Shown: positions 31,958 to 42,730 of the stretch, piece after piece
Layout of the letters: every line of letters starts with the position of its first letter
Numbering within the stretch: position 1 is the first letter of the stretch
Position numbers and translations under genes: made by a program
NCBI GenBank assembly: GCA_000611775.1
Contig: KK106981.1
Span: 5,974,312-6,038,311 of the forward strand
Direction of reading: 5' to 3'
Origin: Umbilicaria muhlenbergii
Taxonomy: Eukaryota; Ascomycota; Lecanoromycetes; Umbilicariales; Umbilicariaceae
Length of the DNA: 64,000 nucleotides
The notes under the pieces: generated by a model
What the model was told of the DNA's origin: nothing
The model's database searches: none
What the model saw: the letters and a program-made list of their open reading frames with translations, nothing else

Positions 31958-34327
31958 CTATGATGTTGTCACTATCCCAACGGCTTTGAAGTTACCACTG
32001 ACGCGTGAAAGTTGCTTGCTGAAGCAATGGACACATTGAGTGGATTGCAGGATGCTCGTCCCACACCATTCCGTGTCGAATGTAAACATGTTTTGTTGCT
32101 CAGGCTTCACATAGATCGCCTCGTTCGTTATAGCAATCCACTGCGCCGAGATGCTTTTGCGTAAAACTCGAAGAATAGGGAGGTCTGGAGGGTATTCGCC
32201 ATGATTGATCATGAGTCCTTCGCCCAGTACCCAGAATGCCTCAAAAGAGCCACCTCCAGCACACTGACGTCCCCTGCAATCTGGCGCCATTAAAGCACTG
32301 GACAGGTCTTCAGCCACCTTGAAGGGAGAGACCATGAACTGCCCTCTTGATGTCGTCATGCGATAGGCTGCCATGACCGATTTCTCACGGTGTGGCCCGA
32401 TTGATTCCTGTAGCACGAGTTCGCAAGTGAGATCCAGGGACACTGAATCCTCCAGATTAGACCATGAGGTCACAGTCTCGACCTGGCCAGGGATAGCTTC
32501 GTAATGTGCTTCAAGTGGACGATGCACTGTCACTGGAAAATCGTGAACATCTTCAAAAAGATTCCCGTTCCACTCAACCCTTCCTGGCACCACATGTACA
32601 AGGTTGCATTGCTCATGGTTAGCTGAGATACTGGCGAGGGTATCCAAGTAGAAGCAAAGACCATTAGAGGTCAGCGCGGATTGGGCCATGTAAACGGCAT
32701 TTACTTGACGCCCACTGAATAATTCTTTTGCTGCCATCAATGGCTTGCGGTTCCTTCCTGAAAGGAGGCCTCCTGCAACATAATCAAAGCCCTCTTTGAT
32801 CCTTTCATGATCTACACGATTCCAATACAAACCTTCGACTCCGCATCTCGTAGGGAAAATCTCCGTTTTCATATCGAGAGCTGAGACTATCTGTACAAGA
32901 TCGCTTATGACTTCAACCAGAATGGTTTGGCAAAACGGCTGATACTTCTGGTGTGGTGATATCAGACGATGTCGTTCTGACACTTTACATGCAAAGCAAC
33001 CGCAAGCAGCTGCAATCCTTCGGATCGCCAGCTCATACTCATTGACAGCCTCTAAGAACGTGCTAGACAGGTTATGCTCCATAGAGTCCATGAGCATCTG
33101 TGAACGTGCGAGTTCTGGCAGCCACTGACCGGCTGTGTTGAAGAGTCCCCGGCCGTGACTGTCCGGGTTTACATAACTCCATCTCGACCTATGGACTGAC
33201 CAACGGGCAGAACGTATATCCTCATCATTCGTCGCAAACCCGGTAAAGATTCTAGCGGCGCATCCTAGCGCAGTTCCACATAATGTAGAAAGACCTTCAT
33301 GGAGCATTATTTTAAAAGGTGTTCCAAAAACATCTTGAAGTACTGAACCCCACTGCACTCTCCCGTAAGAGAGCATGTCACCTTCCGTAGATTCGTGATC
33401 ACGAACGAGGCTTTGTCCGCTAGGTATGACAAAACTTCTCCCCACAAGCTGGAAGCCAATCGTTGTAGACCCCCCGAAGATAACCAAGACTTGGGGATCC
33501 CGCAATTTGGTCGAATTGATGGTGGCAGGCCGGTACAACGTCTCCCCGGTGGTATCACGTATCTCAACTGAGAGATCCAGTAGCCAGTGTGCAAATGCAG
33601 CAATCCATCCGCAGTCAGCGCCTCCCAGGAACTGCACGCTTTCAAGAGAACCGTTGGACACCTGGATCAAGCCATTCAATGCCCCGGCAATGGCGGCGGG
33701 CTCTGATGGATACCTTAGGTCTGAGGTGCCGTCTGGAAGGTAAAGGCGCGTGATCTCATGAACGAGAACAGGGAACATAGTCGACGACAAGGCGCCTTCA
33801 CACGCTTCAACAAGATTTGTCCATTGTCTGAGAGCTGGCGTGAGATTTGACGGAGCGTCACATTGACGAAAAATCTCTCGAAGGATCTTCGCCGCGTCTG
33901 TTGTACTGTAAAACTCCGAGAGAGAAGCGCACACGGCAATGCAACACAAGCCTTCAGAAGATTCAGCCAGCTTCTTTATCACGTGCTTGACTCCGAAACC
34001 AAACCACAGGGCGTTGTTAATCGAGGAAAAAGCTTTCAAACGAAGTACTGCCTCTTGAACCCGACTTTCGCCTATGGCTCCTAGTTTGAGGCGGGAGAGA
34101 ATAGCTTCCGCTGCACACACAGTGAGCCCTTCCACCCCAGCAGCTGACATTCGAGCCAGGACATCCACAGTGAAGCTGACGCTCGAACCTGCCAACTTGA
34201 CCCAGTCGAGAGAGCCTTGTTGCTGAAGGCCCCCACCTGCCGAAGATTGCGGGCCGCTCAGAGAGCGGCCGTCGAAGTCTCCGGCTGGCATCACAAGCGA
34301 TTGATGATTATTGTTTCCTAAGGGCAA
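31958..34327 (-). CDS. large orphan fungal protein, 789 residues, intronless
   Basis: A single uninterrupted frame with balanced composition and no low-complexity, in a repeat-rich setting. Start MPLGNNNHQSLVMPAGDFDG is the first ATG. Features: a Gly/Gln-rich N-terminal 40 residues; helical hydrophobic stretches such as ALNGLIQVSNGS, CGWIAAFAHWLLDLSVEIRD, QVLVIFGGSTTIGFQLVGR; a Cys pair CGCFACK (about 450), and FCQTILVEVISDLVQIVSAL. No signal peptide or clear membrane helix. It resembles a class of long ascomycete hypothetical proteins of unknown function; I assign none. The absence of any decay next to transposon fossils suggests it is under selection or recently acquired. Confidence 0.75.
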   Translation of the reverse strand: MPLGNNNHQSLVMPAGDFDGRSLSGPQSSAGGGLQQQGSLDWVKLAGSSVSFTVDVLARMSAAGVEGLTVCAAEAILSRLKLGAIGESRVQEAVLRLKAFSSINNALWFGFGVKHVIKKLAESSEGLCCIAVCASLSEFYSTTDAAKILREIFRQCDAPSNLTPALRQWTNLVEACEGALSSTMFPVLVHEITRLYLPDGTSDLRYPSEPAAIAGALNGLIQVSNGSLESVQFLGGADCGWIAAFAHWLLDLSVEIRDTTGETLYRPATINSTKLRDPQVLVIFGGSTTIGFQLVGRSFVIPSGQSLVRDHESTEGDMLSYGRVQWGSVLQDVFGTPFKIMLHEGLSTLCGTALGCAARIFTGFATNDEDIRSARWSVHRSRWSYVNPDSHGRGLFNTAGQWLPELARSQMLMDSMEHNLSSTFLEAVNEYELAIRRIAAACGCFACKVSERHRLISPHQKYQPFCQTILVEVISDLVQIVSALDMKTEIFPTRCGVEGLYWNRVDHERIKEGFDYVAGGLLSGRNRKPLMAAKELFSGRQVNAVYMAQSALTSNGLCFYLDTLASISANHEQCNLVHVVPGRVEWNGNLFEDVHDFPVTVHRPLEAHYEAIPGQVETVTSWSNLEDSVSLDLTCELVLQESIGPHREKSVMAAYRMTTSRGQFMVSPFKVAEDLSSALMAPDCRGRQCAGGGSFEAFWVLGEGLMINHGEYPPDLPILRVLRKSISAQWIAITNEAIYVKPEQQNMFTFDTEWCGTSILQSTQCVHCFSKQLSRVSGNFKAVGIVTTS

Positions 34328-34791
34328 TCAGAACGAGCGTCGGTGATTTGAAGTGGTTTGTACTTTTCGACTGGTGTTGTATCCTCCAGTATTTGAGCCT
34401 TTAGTTGCTTTGAGAAGCAGGGCCACGGACGTGAGAACTGTTGTCATGAGGCTGAAGAGGCCGTAGCCTGTTAAGGTAGGTAACACCAGCTCGTTCGTGA
34501 GGTAAGCATGAGGCGCAGTAGCTCATGCATACGGAAGTAGGGAAAATATCAATGCACGAGAGCAAGTTGACCACTCAATGAACACAAGTGGGCATCAACC
34601 ACTAATTTTAATCAACCTAAGTTCTTTGCGGACCTAAAAACCCCGTTCCGTCAATTGACAGCCGGTATAAGAGAGGAAGCATGATTGTCGGGCTTAAGTC
34701 TGCCGAAGACACAGTCGTGACAGTATGACTGTCCTAAGTGTCTAGAGTTTTGGAACAGTAACGTATCCCACGGTGCAACGCCGCACTATAG
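34328..34791. promoter_or_regulatory. 5' flank of the orphan ORF
   Basis: AT-rich, no coding signal; likely promoter of the minus-strand ORF. Confidence 0.35.
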
Positions 34792-35026
34792 GCAACGCCG
34801 CAAACCCCTCCCCCCCCCCCGGGGGGAAAAAACCAGAATTTCACCAATTGAGCTGTAAATTTCGATCTAAATAAGGAACTTTGAAGCTCTACATTGTAGT
34901 CTATAACAGAGCTGTAGGATTCTATGCATTTCAGCACCTCCGAGGCTGCTTTTGCTGTGACAACTGCAGTCTTCGCAGTCTGCTTCTCCTCTTTATGGGG
35001 GGGGGGGGGGGGGGGTGCGGCGTTGC
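34792..35026. mobile_element. small fold-back/MITE-like element with homopolymer C and G tracts
   Basis: The terminal 11-mer GCAACGCCGCA (34792-34802) is exactly inverted at 35016-35026 (TGCGGCGTTGC). Just inside lie a C-run (about 34804-34820, followed by GGGGGG) and a run of about 20 G (34997-35015). TAG flanks both outer ends, a possible 3-bp target duplication. A further direct copy of GCAACGCCGCA lies at 34775-34785. 235 bp, non-coding. Confidence 0.55.
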
Positions 35027-35240
35027 TAGAGCTCTAAGTCTTCAACTTTCAGTACCTGTGCATTTGATCTTCTTCAAAATCCCCATTACTAACAGAACAC
35101 CAAGGGAATTGAAGAAGCTATCCTAGTCAGAAGACTACCAGTGATTTGGATAATTCGCCTGGCGTACGGATAAATCAAGTGGCCTGCCGTTGGCCGTGAA
35201 CTGTTATCCGCGGACGGGAGCGGTGGCGTTTCTAATTCAA

Positions 35241-35967
35241 CGGTAAATGCTTAAAATGACCCCCCTCAACTTTTAAATTCCTGGAATAGCCCCCAAAACT
35301 TCATAATTCCTCGATTGACCCCCTACAAATATTGAAGTATAGAAATGTCTGCACTGTTCTTTCCTCAATCAAGTTAATATCAGGGGACAAATTGATGACA
35401 GTGTTTCACTCTCTCTCAAGACTTGTTTCTCAGAGACTGAGTCAATGGTGGGTGTAGAAAACATTTGTGTTGTCGCACACTTATGATGTTCATTGTAAGT
35501 AATCATGCCCCGCCACGCTCACCTAACAATTATTAGTAGGCGGGGTATGATTAAAGGTTTAGTTAAGATTATAGTCAAAAACTCAACCGAGAGTGCTAAA
35601 TTCTAGTTCACGACGCACGACTACATGAACCTATTAAGGACTTCACAAAGAGAAGAGGTAAGTGAGTTAATATGATGAGTAAACTGTAGATCAGAGTCAG
35701 TTTCTACTCTTTTTAAACAACTTGAGTCATATAAATAAACCTATTAAGGACTTCACAAAGAGAAGAGGTAAGTGAGTTAATATGATGAGTAAACTGTAGA
35801 TCAGAGTCAGTCCCTACTCTTTTTAAACAACCTGAGTCATACAAATAAATGCATGAAAGACAGCCTGAAAGCACCTCTGAGGCGGGGGGTCAAACGAGGA
35901 ATTATGAAGTTTTGGGGGTTATTCCGGGAATTTACAAGTTGGGGGGGGTCATTTTAGGCATTTACCG
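35241..35967. mobile_element. non-autonomous Mutator-like (MULE) inverted-repeat element, 727 bp
   Basis: The ends CGGTAAATGC and GCATTTACCG begin inverted repeats of roughly 90 bp (left about 35241-35330, right about 35878-35967) containing CCCCCC/GGGGGG runs. Both sides are flanked by the 9-bp duplication CTAATTCAA (35232-35240 and 35968-35976); 9 bp is the Mutator-superfamily length. There is no transposase. The arms differ at several sites, but the target duplication is intact, so the insertion is fairly young or conserved by chance. Confidence 0.85.
35630..35849. repeat. two-copy 110-bp tandem duplication inside the MULE-like element
   Basis: CCTATTAAGGACTTCACAAA starts at 35630 and again at 35740; the 110-bp units differ at only a few positions (for example TTTCTACT versus TCCCTACT), all transitions. 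Confidence 0.9.
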
Positions 35968-35976
35968 CTAATTCAA

Positions 35977-37950
35977 GGACCGCTCGCCCACGCCATCGGC
36001 CCCAAGTATCATACTTCTTCAGTAAAGCAGCTCCTCAAGCGTAAGCTCCACGTTTGAGGGTAGCACATTGGCCTGTCTTCCGTTACATGGTAGGTCTTGG
36101 AATTCTACCTACTGTTCACTCTAAAATTGGCTTCGAACATATCCGCTGAACAGCTGCCATCCTCTGCTCCAGGCAGTAACTTATATGCAGGTCTATCATT
36201 CTTGGTGTTTTTTAATTTTACAAAGGCAAAAGAAGGTTGAATTTTGGCTAGTGTCCAAAGATGACCTATCAGACAAGCATCGTAGAGCGAGGCAGCATAG
36301 CATTAGCGATGTCCCACCCGTTTACGAGTCCAGATCAATCGATAACATCTTTATCACACGACACGATACCGAGATAAGTCTCTTCAAGGCAGACCATAAA
36401 TGTTGGACACCTCGGCGTTGCCCAGGGAGGTCCAGCAGCTCCTGTGATTGCTATTCAAAGCTTATCTGGCTTGAAAACGCACAGTGCAAGCCCAGCGAAT
36501 AGGAACAGACTATCCTTCGATCGAACTTCCTCCGGGGCCATTTTCGGGTCTGAAATCGATGGTGCGGTTCATGAAGTCGTGCGCGAAATCAGTCATGGAC
36601 AGAGAGCGAGAAAGGAACATGTACAGCCAGGGAATGCCAGCGACGCCAATGAAAAGGCCTTGCCTCACCATCATGCAGTCCAAGTGTGGAATTTCTTCTA
36701 TCTGCGGAAGATCGTTCTCATCAATAACACGACCCTGTCCTCCATGTTGTGCGCCATAAGCATCCATCCAAAACCCCGTGGCCACACTTTAGCATTTCCA
36801 ACTACCGATACCTGTACGCTACCTTGCCTCAGTCACCTGACCATCAATTCTTGCTCCTCCTCCGGCGTCATTTATCAAAACGCCAAACGAACGTCAAGGA
36901 ACTCGTTTCCATACTTCCACCATTTAGCGCTGGTCTGCGAAAACGAGCCCAAATAACATCCTCCTTCACAGCGTTTGAGAACATTTTAATTGGTTAAAAG
37001 CAATCGAGGCCCCAGACATCGACTTCGACTGCATCGACTTCGTCTCTAATAAGGACGGACGGCCGCGGTCGATGGCCAGCTAAACACTGAGCAAGTGGTT
37101 GAGCTAAATTATTTGTTTTCGGTACAATCTCTCATGTTCACGGGGCATAAGACATCCCCATCGGCGATGGAGCGATTCGCAGCGGCGTGGCTTGAAAAAG
37201 CAGTTTAGGGTTGACCGGCCGCTGAAGAGGGTCCGAGTCGATCGATCGCTGGTAATGAACTTCATTATTGTCAGATGAAGAAAACCCAGGATTCTAGTTC
37301 CGAGTGAGTCACGCTGCATCACTCCACCAATGTTGAGCGCTATCGCAGCTTTCCTAAGTGAATACTTTGGTAATTCTTCTTGTATAACCCTAGGTTCCAT
37401 ATGGTGGGATTTGTCGCCTGCAAGATTGTCAATGAGGCATGCGATTGGTCTTCGTGAATGTAGTCCCGCTTGGTCTATATGAGAACGAGGTTGAATCAAC
37501 TGAGGGGTGCCGGACGAGAAGAGAGGTCAATGATAGTACACGGTGGTGAGCGATCAGAGCATGGATATTTTGCGTAGTGCTTGGAAACAATGTAAGAGTA
37601 TCGGACATGAGTTATGAATAGAGGGGAAACAGACAGCAGGCGTATGAACAACAGAAGTGGCAGTCTTCGGCTGACCTCTTTGGGCCCTCTCAATATCACA
37701 ACAGCGAAGCCGCTATATCTAAATTTCAGAGCTAGATGCTCTGAGAATCTATAATTCTATCATCTTGGCATCACCTGGTGCTCAAGGTCTTTCTTAAATG
37801 CTAAGTGCTTAAGGAAAACCCCAGCTGACGACTGCCAGTTAATCTTTCCACACGCCTGCCCGTCAGTCTTCGCGGTGTCCTGTGGTGGAGCTCTATTCAT
37901 GACCTATATCCTAAAGTCCAAGTCAATTTCAAGGAACACCTGCTTTTGAA
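35977..37950. other. about 2 kb with no firm gene
   Basis: Minus-strand frames at 36510-36785 (MVRQGLFIGVAGIPWLYMFL, then FAHDFMNRTIDFRPENG) and 37104-37499 have protein-like stretches and could be decayed gene fragments, but neither has a recognisable domain nor supportable exon joins. Confidence 0.3.
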
Positions 37951-39384
37951 TCAACACTCCGAACCTTGCTCATTGGTGCCCTGCGGCTTTGCCGACAACC
38001 TGTTCAGCTCATGAATGCTTCCACCCGAAGGATGTTCAGGGTGCTCCATTATCTCTGAGGAGATCACGGGTACCGCATCTGGCTCATGTGTACTTCCACC
38101 AGTTGCGTGTCGCGGTTGTTCAGCGTTCTCTCTCTTATATCTTTCAAGTGTTTCATCCTTCCATTCCTGTTCCTCCGGGAATAGTTCTCCAGGGAAGAAG
38201 ACAGGAAGCAGAGAGAGCCCGACGTATTTCACATGCTCTTCCGTTTGCTTCAATACCCACATCACTTTGTCGGTTGGATCGGGTCGAAGCGCTTTAGGTT
38301 TGATGTCTCTGACCTTATCAATATGAATACCCAGAGCTCCAGGCTTGCGCTTGTATCCGGCAGCGAAGATGTTCTGAGCCATGCCGAGCCCGCCGACGAG
38401 GATGAGAGACCAGGTATTTGTCGTAACGCCCGCAGCCGTCAAGAGGAGAACAATCCAGAGGATCGCCAGAAGAATAGTGAGGCTTGAAGTGTAAGGACGG
38501 CTGGCGTTCTGGCCGCCGGCTAAGTCTTCTAGATCGAATCCAACGCCTTCGCTGATGATTACAATAACATGCTTGCTGCCATTGCCACGGGTCAAGCTGA
38601 TTGTCTTATCGTGTCTTTTCTTCTTGGTATCCTTTTCCGTCTCCTCCTTGAGATCTCGACACTTCCATTTCTCGGCTCTCCACTGCGGAAGCGCGCCTTG
38701 TACAAGGCAAAGAAGAATACCGCCGACGGTAATGACCATGACTGACCAGGACCCGTCGTCGCGATACCATCCGGGAAGGGAAGCGAAAAAGCATTGTGCG
38801 ATCATAGTGACGATACCTGAGATCCAAACTACGTCGATATCTGGCTTCCCATGGGTCTTAGTCGACGAGGCTCTGCAGACCGTGACGGCGAGAGAGAACT
38901 CGTCTTTGCCTTGTTTGTACACACTATCATCCCAGTCACGTAGCAAGCGTCCGAGGACCCAGGATCGATTAACTCTGGATTGCCCACCCTTCGCGTTGAC
39001 CACAATCGATGGACAGTCTGTTTCCGGCATGAGCCTGCCATCGCCAATGGCCGCCAGTACAGCAGTAGCGGCATAACCAACCCATCCAAACGAGAAGGCT
39101 ACAGGAACGATGGAGAAACGAGATCCCGACAGTTGTGCGATAGCTCGCCGGACGATGTCGCCGCCGACAATAAGCAATAATGAGAAAACACCGCCAGGCT
39201 CTTGCCACTGGGTCTTGATACCCGGAAATGGATCTCGTCGCTGCGGGACAGGCTGTTGTGCGGTAGGAGCCATGTTCTTGTTGCTGGCGATTACGGAATA
39301 GATGGAACGAGGTTGATGCGCTGAAATCAACGGTCTTCGAAGAGGTAGAAGGTAGCTCAGAGCCTTCAGCGGGTTCTTGTCCAC
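37951..39384 (-). CDS. multi-pass membrane protein of unknown function, 477 residues
   Basis: Single-exon ORF with about five to six hydrophobic segments: VFSLLLIVGGDIV, FSIVPVAFSFGWVGYAATAVLAAIG (split here as two parts), WISGIVTMIAQCFFASLPGW, VMVITVGGILLCLVQGAL, LTILLAILWIVLLLTAAGV and SLILVGGLGMAQNIFAAGY. A basic KKKRHDKTISL loop separates the first and second halves. The tail has two imperfect repeats (PRHATGGSTHE and PEHPSGGSIHE). It belongs to a type of ascomycete membrane protein often annotated as hypothetical; no function can be given. The first ATG (39384) may be preceded by a better one at residue 38, MAPTAQQPVPQRRDP, which begins the conserved-looking part. Confidence 0.75.
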   Translation of the reverse strand: MDKNPLKALSYLLPLRRPLISAHQPRSIYSVIASNKNMAPTAQQPVPQRRDPFPGIKTQWQEPGGVFSLLLIVGGDIVRRAIAQLSGSRFSIVPVAFSFGWVGYAATAVLAAIGDGRLMPETDCPSIVVNAKGGQSRVNRSWVLGRLLRDWDDSVYKQGKDEFSLAVTVCRASSTKTHGKPDIDVVWISGIVTMIAQCFFASLPGWYRDDGSWSVMVITVGGILLCLVQGALPQWRAEKWKCRDLKEETEKDTKKKRHDKTISLTRGNGSKHVIVIISEGVGFDLEDLAGGQNASRPYTSSLTILLAILWIVLLLTAAGVTTNTWSLILVGGLGMAQNIFAAGYKRKPGALGIHIDKVRDIKPKALRPDPTDKVMWVLKQTEEHVKYVGLSLLPVFFPGELFPEEQEWKDETLERYKRENAEQPRHATGGSTHEPDAVPVISSEIMEHPEHPSGGSIHELNRLSAKPQGTNEQGSEC

Positions 39385-40119
39385 GCAAGGCTGGGCTTTT
39401 TTGTTAGCAGTGCGAGGCCAGTGAGCAGCCTCGCAGAGGTTTAAGTTTAGCGCGACTGCAGTACAAGCATGTTGCCAATCAAATTGCCAACCTACCCGCC
39501 CACATAGGTCGTACAGTGTTGTCCATTGGCTTCATTCGCTGATGCGCCATGGGGCGCCTCGCCCTCGTGCCCTTAATGTTAAGGTGTTAAACGAGATAAG
39601 GCTTACAAATCAACTAAGCTTTTACTAACTTCACTAACGACATGTTCCGCAAGGCAGCTTGGACTCCTCAGTCCTACATCTACTCGTAGACTACAGCTAA
39701 GGTAAGGTAAGCAGACTTGCTCCGAAATAACTTCGGACACAGACCACATTAGGTTCGTTTCATGTTACGCTGCGAGACACAAAGAGGGTGCGATAAAGGG
39801 CGTTTGCCCAATCAGAAGCGTTATTGCCCAGCGGTGCTTTTGAAATCACCTCCTTTATTACTGCTTAGAAATTAACTTGAACCAAATCATTACTGCGTAA
39901 ATACATCTGATTTGCTTGCAAATCATGAACTCGTCTTGACCTCATCTCTACTCTGTCGATAAGAATATAAAATTCCTTTCCAAAGTACGCCCAAATGATG
40001 CATTGAATTTGAGCAGCAATTCCATTGGCACTGTCTACTCGCTCACGCCTTCGCAATCTCGTCCAATACTTTCCATTACCGCCAGTGACTAGTCGACTGC
40101 AGCTTGTGTCTTGTTAAGT
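39385..40119. other. AT-rich intergenic
   Basis: No coding signal; promoter side of both flanking genes. Confidence 0.4.
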
Positions 40120-41045
40120 ATGTCAAGCAACACCACCTACCTCATTACTGGCGCCAATAGAGGTAAGTTAACTGCACTGCTCCCATCCCTCCATTCCCAC
40201 CTGGCCGCTCTGGGGACCCCAACCGGCTGACACTGAAGCAGGCATTGGACGCGGTCTAACAGCAGCCTACCTTTCCCGCCCCAACAACACCGTGATCGCT
40301 GTCGTCCGTGACCCCTCCCATGCCACTGTCTAGTCTCTTGCCGAGCTAGCCCGAGGCCACGACAGCACTCTCATCACTGTGAAGCTTGACAGCTCCATAC
40401 CCGGCGACGCTACCACGGCCATCCAGAGCCTTCAATCCGAGCCCAGCTGTCCCCGGATGTTCTAGACCAGCATGTCAAAATTAATGCCTATGGGCCTCTG
40501 CTTCTCTTTCAAGCCGCCCTCCCCATGCTGGAGAAGACGAAAACGCCAAAGTTCGTGGCGCTCAGTAGTGGGATTGGGAGTATTGACGGAGTGGAGCAGA
40601 ATCCTTTCCCAATGGGTGGCTATGGTGCCAGTAAAGCAATCCTGAATTACCTCCTTAGCAAGCTCCATTTCGAGAATGAAAAACATATCATTTTCCCTAT
40701 CAGCCCTGGGTGAGTTGCCTGGCGTACCCTTTCGACGATCTAGAACTAGGCTGGCCCTTACTAACGCCCCGTTCTATCCAGCTTCGTCCAGACAGATATG
40801 GGCAATGCTGGCGCCAACTACTTGGGCATGGAGGAAGCGACCACTACGCTTGATGAGAGCGTAAATGGTATCGTGAAGCTGGTGTGACTAGTCTCGATCT
40901 TCCCGCATCTTTTTGAGAACGGCAGTCTACTAGCAGCTGACTCTACAGGTGGTCGTGCCACCCGTCAGAAAACGTCGGGCCACTTCTTCAGTTTCGACGG
41001 CCAAGAGATCCCCTGGTTGAAAGTGCCTGCGTTTGCCAAGCGGCG
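40120..41045 (+). pseudogene. short-chain dehydrogenase/reductase (norsolorinic-acid-ketoreductase-like), decayed
   Basis: MSSNTTYLITGANRG is split by a GTAAGT...CAG intron (about 40164-40242) and continues IGRGLTAAYLSRPNNTVIAV, completing the TGxxxGIG cofactor motif. An in-frame TAG lies at 40331-40333 within VRDPSHATV*SLAELARG. After about 40440 the frame changes and the usual NAG block is missing; then LDQHVKINAYGPLLLFQAAL, the catalytic YGASK and FVQTDMGN follow, with a second intron near 40711-40782. The C-terminus KTSGHFFSFDGQEIPW is typical of Nor-1-like SDRs. At least two inactivating lesions, so non-functional. No polyketide synthase is in the window. Confidence 0.8.
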
Positions 41046-41570
41046 TCTAGATCACCAAGTTCTCGGAACATGCGAGAAGCAGTCACTTCGTCTTCTCCCT
41101 CTGTCTTTTCTGTAGACGAACACTTAGGTTAAATCAAGTCTTGAAAGGAGATAGGTATTCCGGCGAAGACTAATCGGCGGGTTTACAGCCTTAGTGGCGC
41201 AGTCCAAATAAAGCATAAAGTAGGCCTTTGATAAGAGCAGTATTACAAGCCTACCTTCCAGCTTCACTACTCTATATTTATCTGCGTCAGTGATCCTTGT
41301 TGCATTGTCTAAGCCATACTCCCTCACAAGCCCGCGCCCGAGCCCGCCACGATGTGCTGGCGGTCCTGGAAACGCTTTTGCCAACGCTTCTGCCTTCGCA
41401 TCATCTACAGTGCTTTTACTCTCGGATAATATTTCTGGCCTGAATTTACTAGCTCAGCAGTAAAGAGTGAATTGTTGAAAAGATGGTGCGGTACAAGTTA
41501 ATTACCAAGGAGTTTATATATTGGTTTTGACGGTATGAGGAAGGCTAGAGAATGGGGAAAAGAAGCACAG
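41046..41570. other. intergenic, no gene seen
   Basis: Nothing recognisable. Confidence 0.4.
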
Positions 41571-41938
41571 TGAATATCACTTGAGTGCCCCTTTTGGGAG
41601 GGGCTTTCTGCGGAGCACCCGCTTGCTTCTGTCACGGGGGTAAACATGATTCTCGTAGGAATTGAGACGTTAAGAGTTTAAGAGACATTATGGCAGTCAA
41701 CTAATGTTGATATGGAACGTGATTTACCACAAAAAGGTAAATACTGTGGGGAAGGAAGTGTTGTGAAAAAGAAAGTTCATCCAGTGCAGGTTTCATGAGC
41801 TGCAGGATTATTTCTATGAAGGAAAGCTACGCCCTTGATGTGTTCTCATTAGCGAGGGGGGCTACTACCTTATATTGAGAGCCAAAGGGGTACTCTCCAG
41901 AAAGTTCCAAAAAAAAGGGGGTACTCAGAGAATAATCA
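41571..41938. mobile_element. short inverted-repeat element, diverged member of the 42190 family
   Basis: Left end CAGTGAATATCACTTGAGTG, then CCCCTTTT, and right end AAAGGGGGTACTC, then AGAATAATCACTG correspond to the termini of the larger elements (CGGCAAATATCCCCTGAGTA). Flanks AAAGAAGCA and AAAGGAATA agree at 6 of 9 positions, differing only by transitions, which is compatible with an old 9-bp target duplication. 368 bp, no coding. Confidence 0.55.
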
Positions 41939-42544
41939 CTGAAAGGAATAAGGGGTTCTCATATAAAATGACACCCCTATTTTCATACATTGACATCCCC
42001 CCAGATGTATACATTTAACCCCAACACCAGACCGCTTGCTGCGCTTACCCTTAAGCCTAGCCCTCAGTACAGACAGCCTCTGTATTCTGTTGTCACCAAG
42101 GGATCCGCATAATCCAGCGTTGTGCGTGGGTGTAATAAGCGCCAAAGGATTTATGTGAGGTGGCCCTTTAACTGAGTGTCTTATGTTTTCAGCAAATATC
42201 CCCTGAGTACCCCCTTTTTTTTTTTCTTTCCGGGGAGTACCCCTTTTTGACTGTATATCACGGGAGTACCCCCCCCTCTCAAGTGAGGTTATATCAGGGG
42301 TGTTACCCCCCTGAATTAAACCTCACTGTCACTGCCGCTAGTCCCGCTTAAAGAAATAATATATCAGGGGAGTTCCCCCCTCATTGAATTAAACCCTGCA
42401 GTCACTGCTGCTAGTTCATGAAGCCTGCACTTGATAAACTCCTGTTTCCCTCAACTCTTTCATTTTCACTGAACTCACCTTCCTACCGTAAATCAAGCTT
42501 TCAGAACAACCTCAGTTGACAGTCACAATGTCTCTCACAACCTC

Positions 42545-42730
42545 TGTCACGGTCTTACCATGACGTTATCACTAGTATTAGCATGGCACTAGCTAGCGAG
42601 TATAGATAGCTGGCTTCAGCCCACTAGTATTAGCATGGCACTAGCTAGTGAGTATAGATAGCTGGCTTCGGCCTTTCTAAAACAAGCAGACTTTTCACAC
42701 ACGAATGATCATGCCCATTGGCCCCCAACA
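42545..42730 (+). repeat. left LTR, 186 bp
   Basis: Starts TGTCACGG and ends CCCCCAACA. Contains two near-identical units beginning ACTAGTATTAGCATGGCACT. Compared with the right LTR it keeps C or G at every one of the roughly 20 differing sites. Confidence 0.93.
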
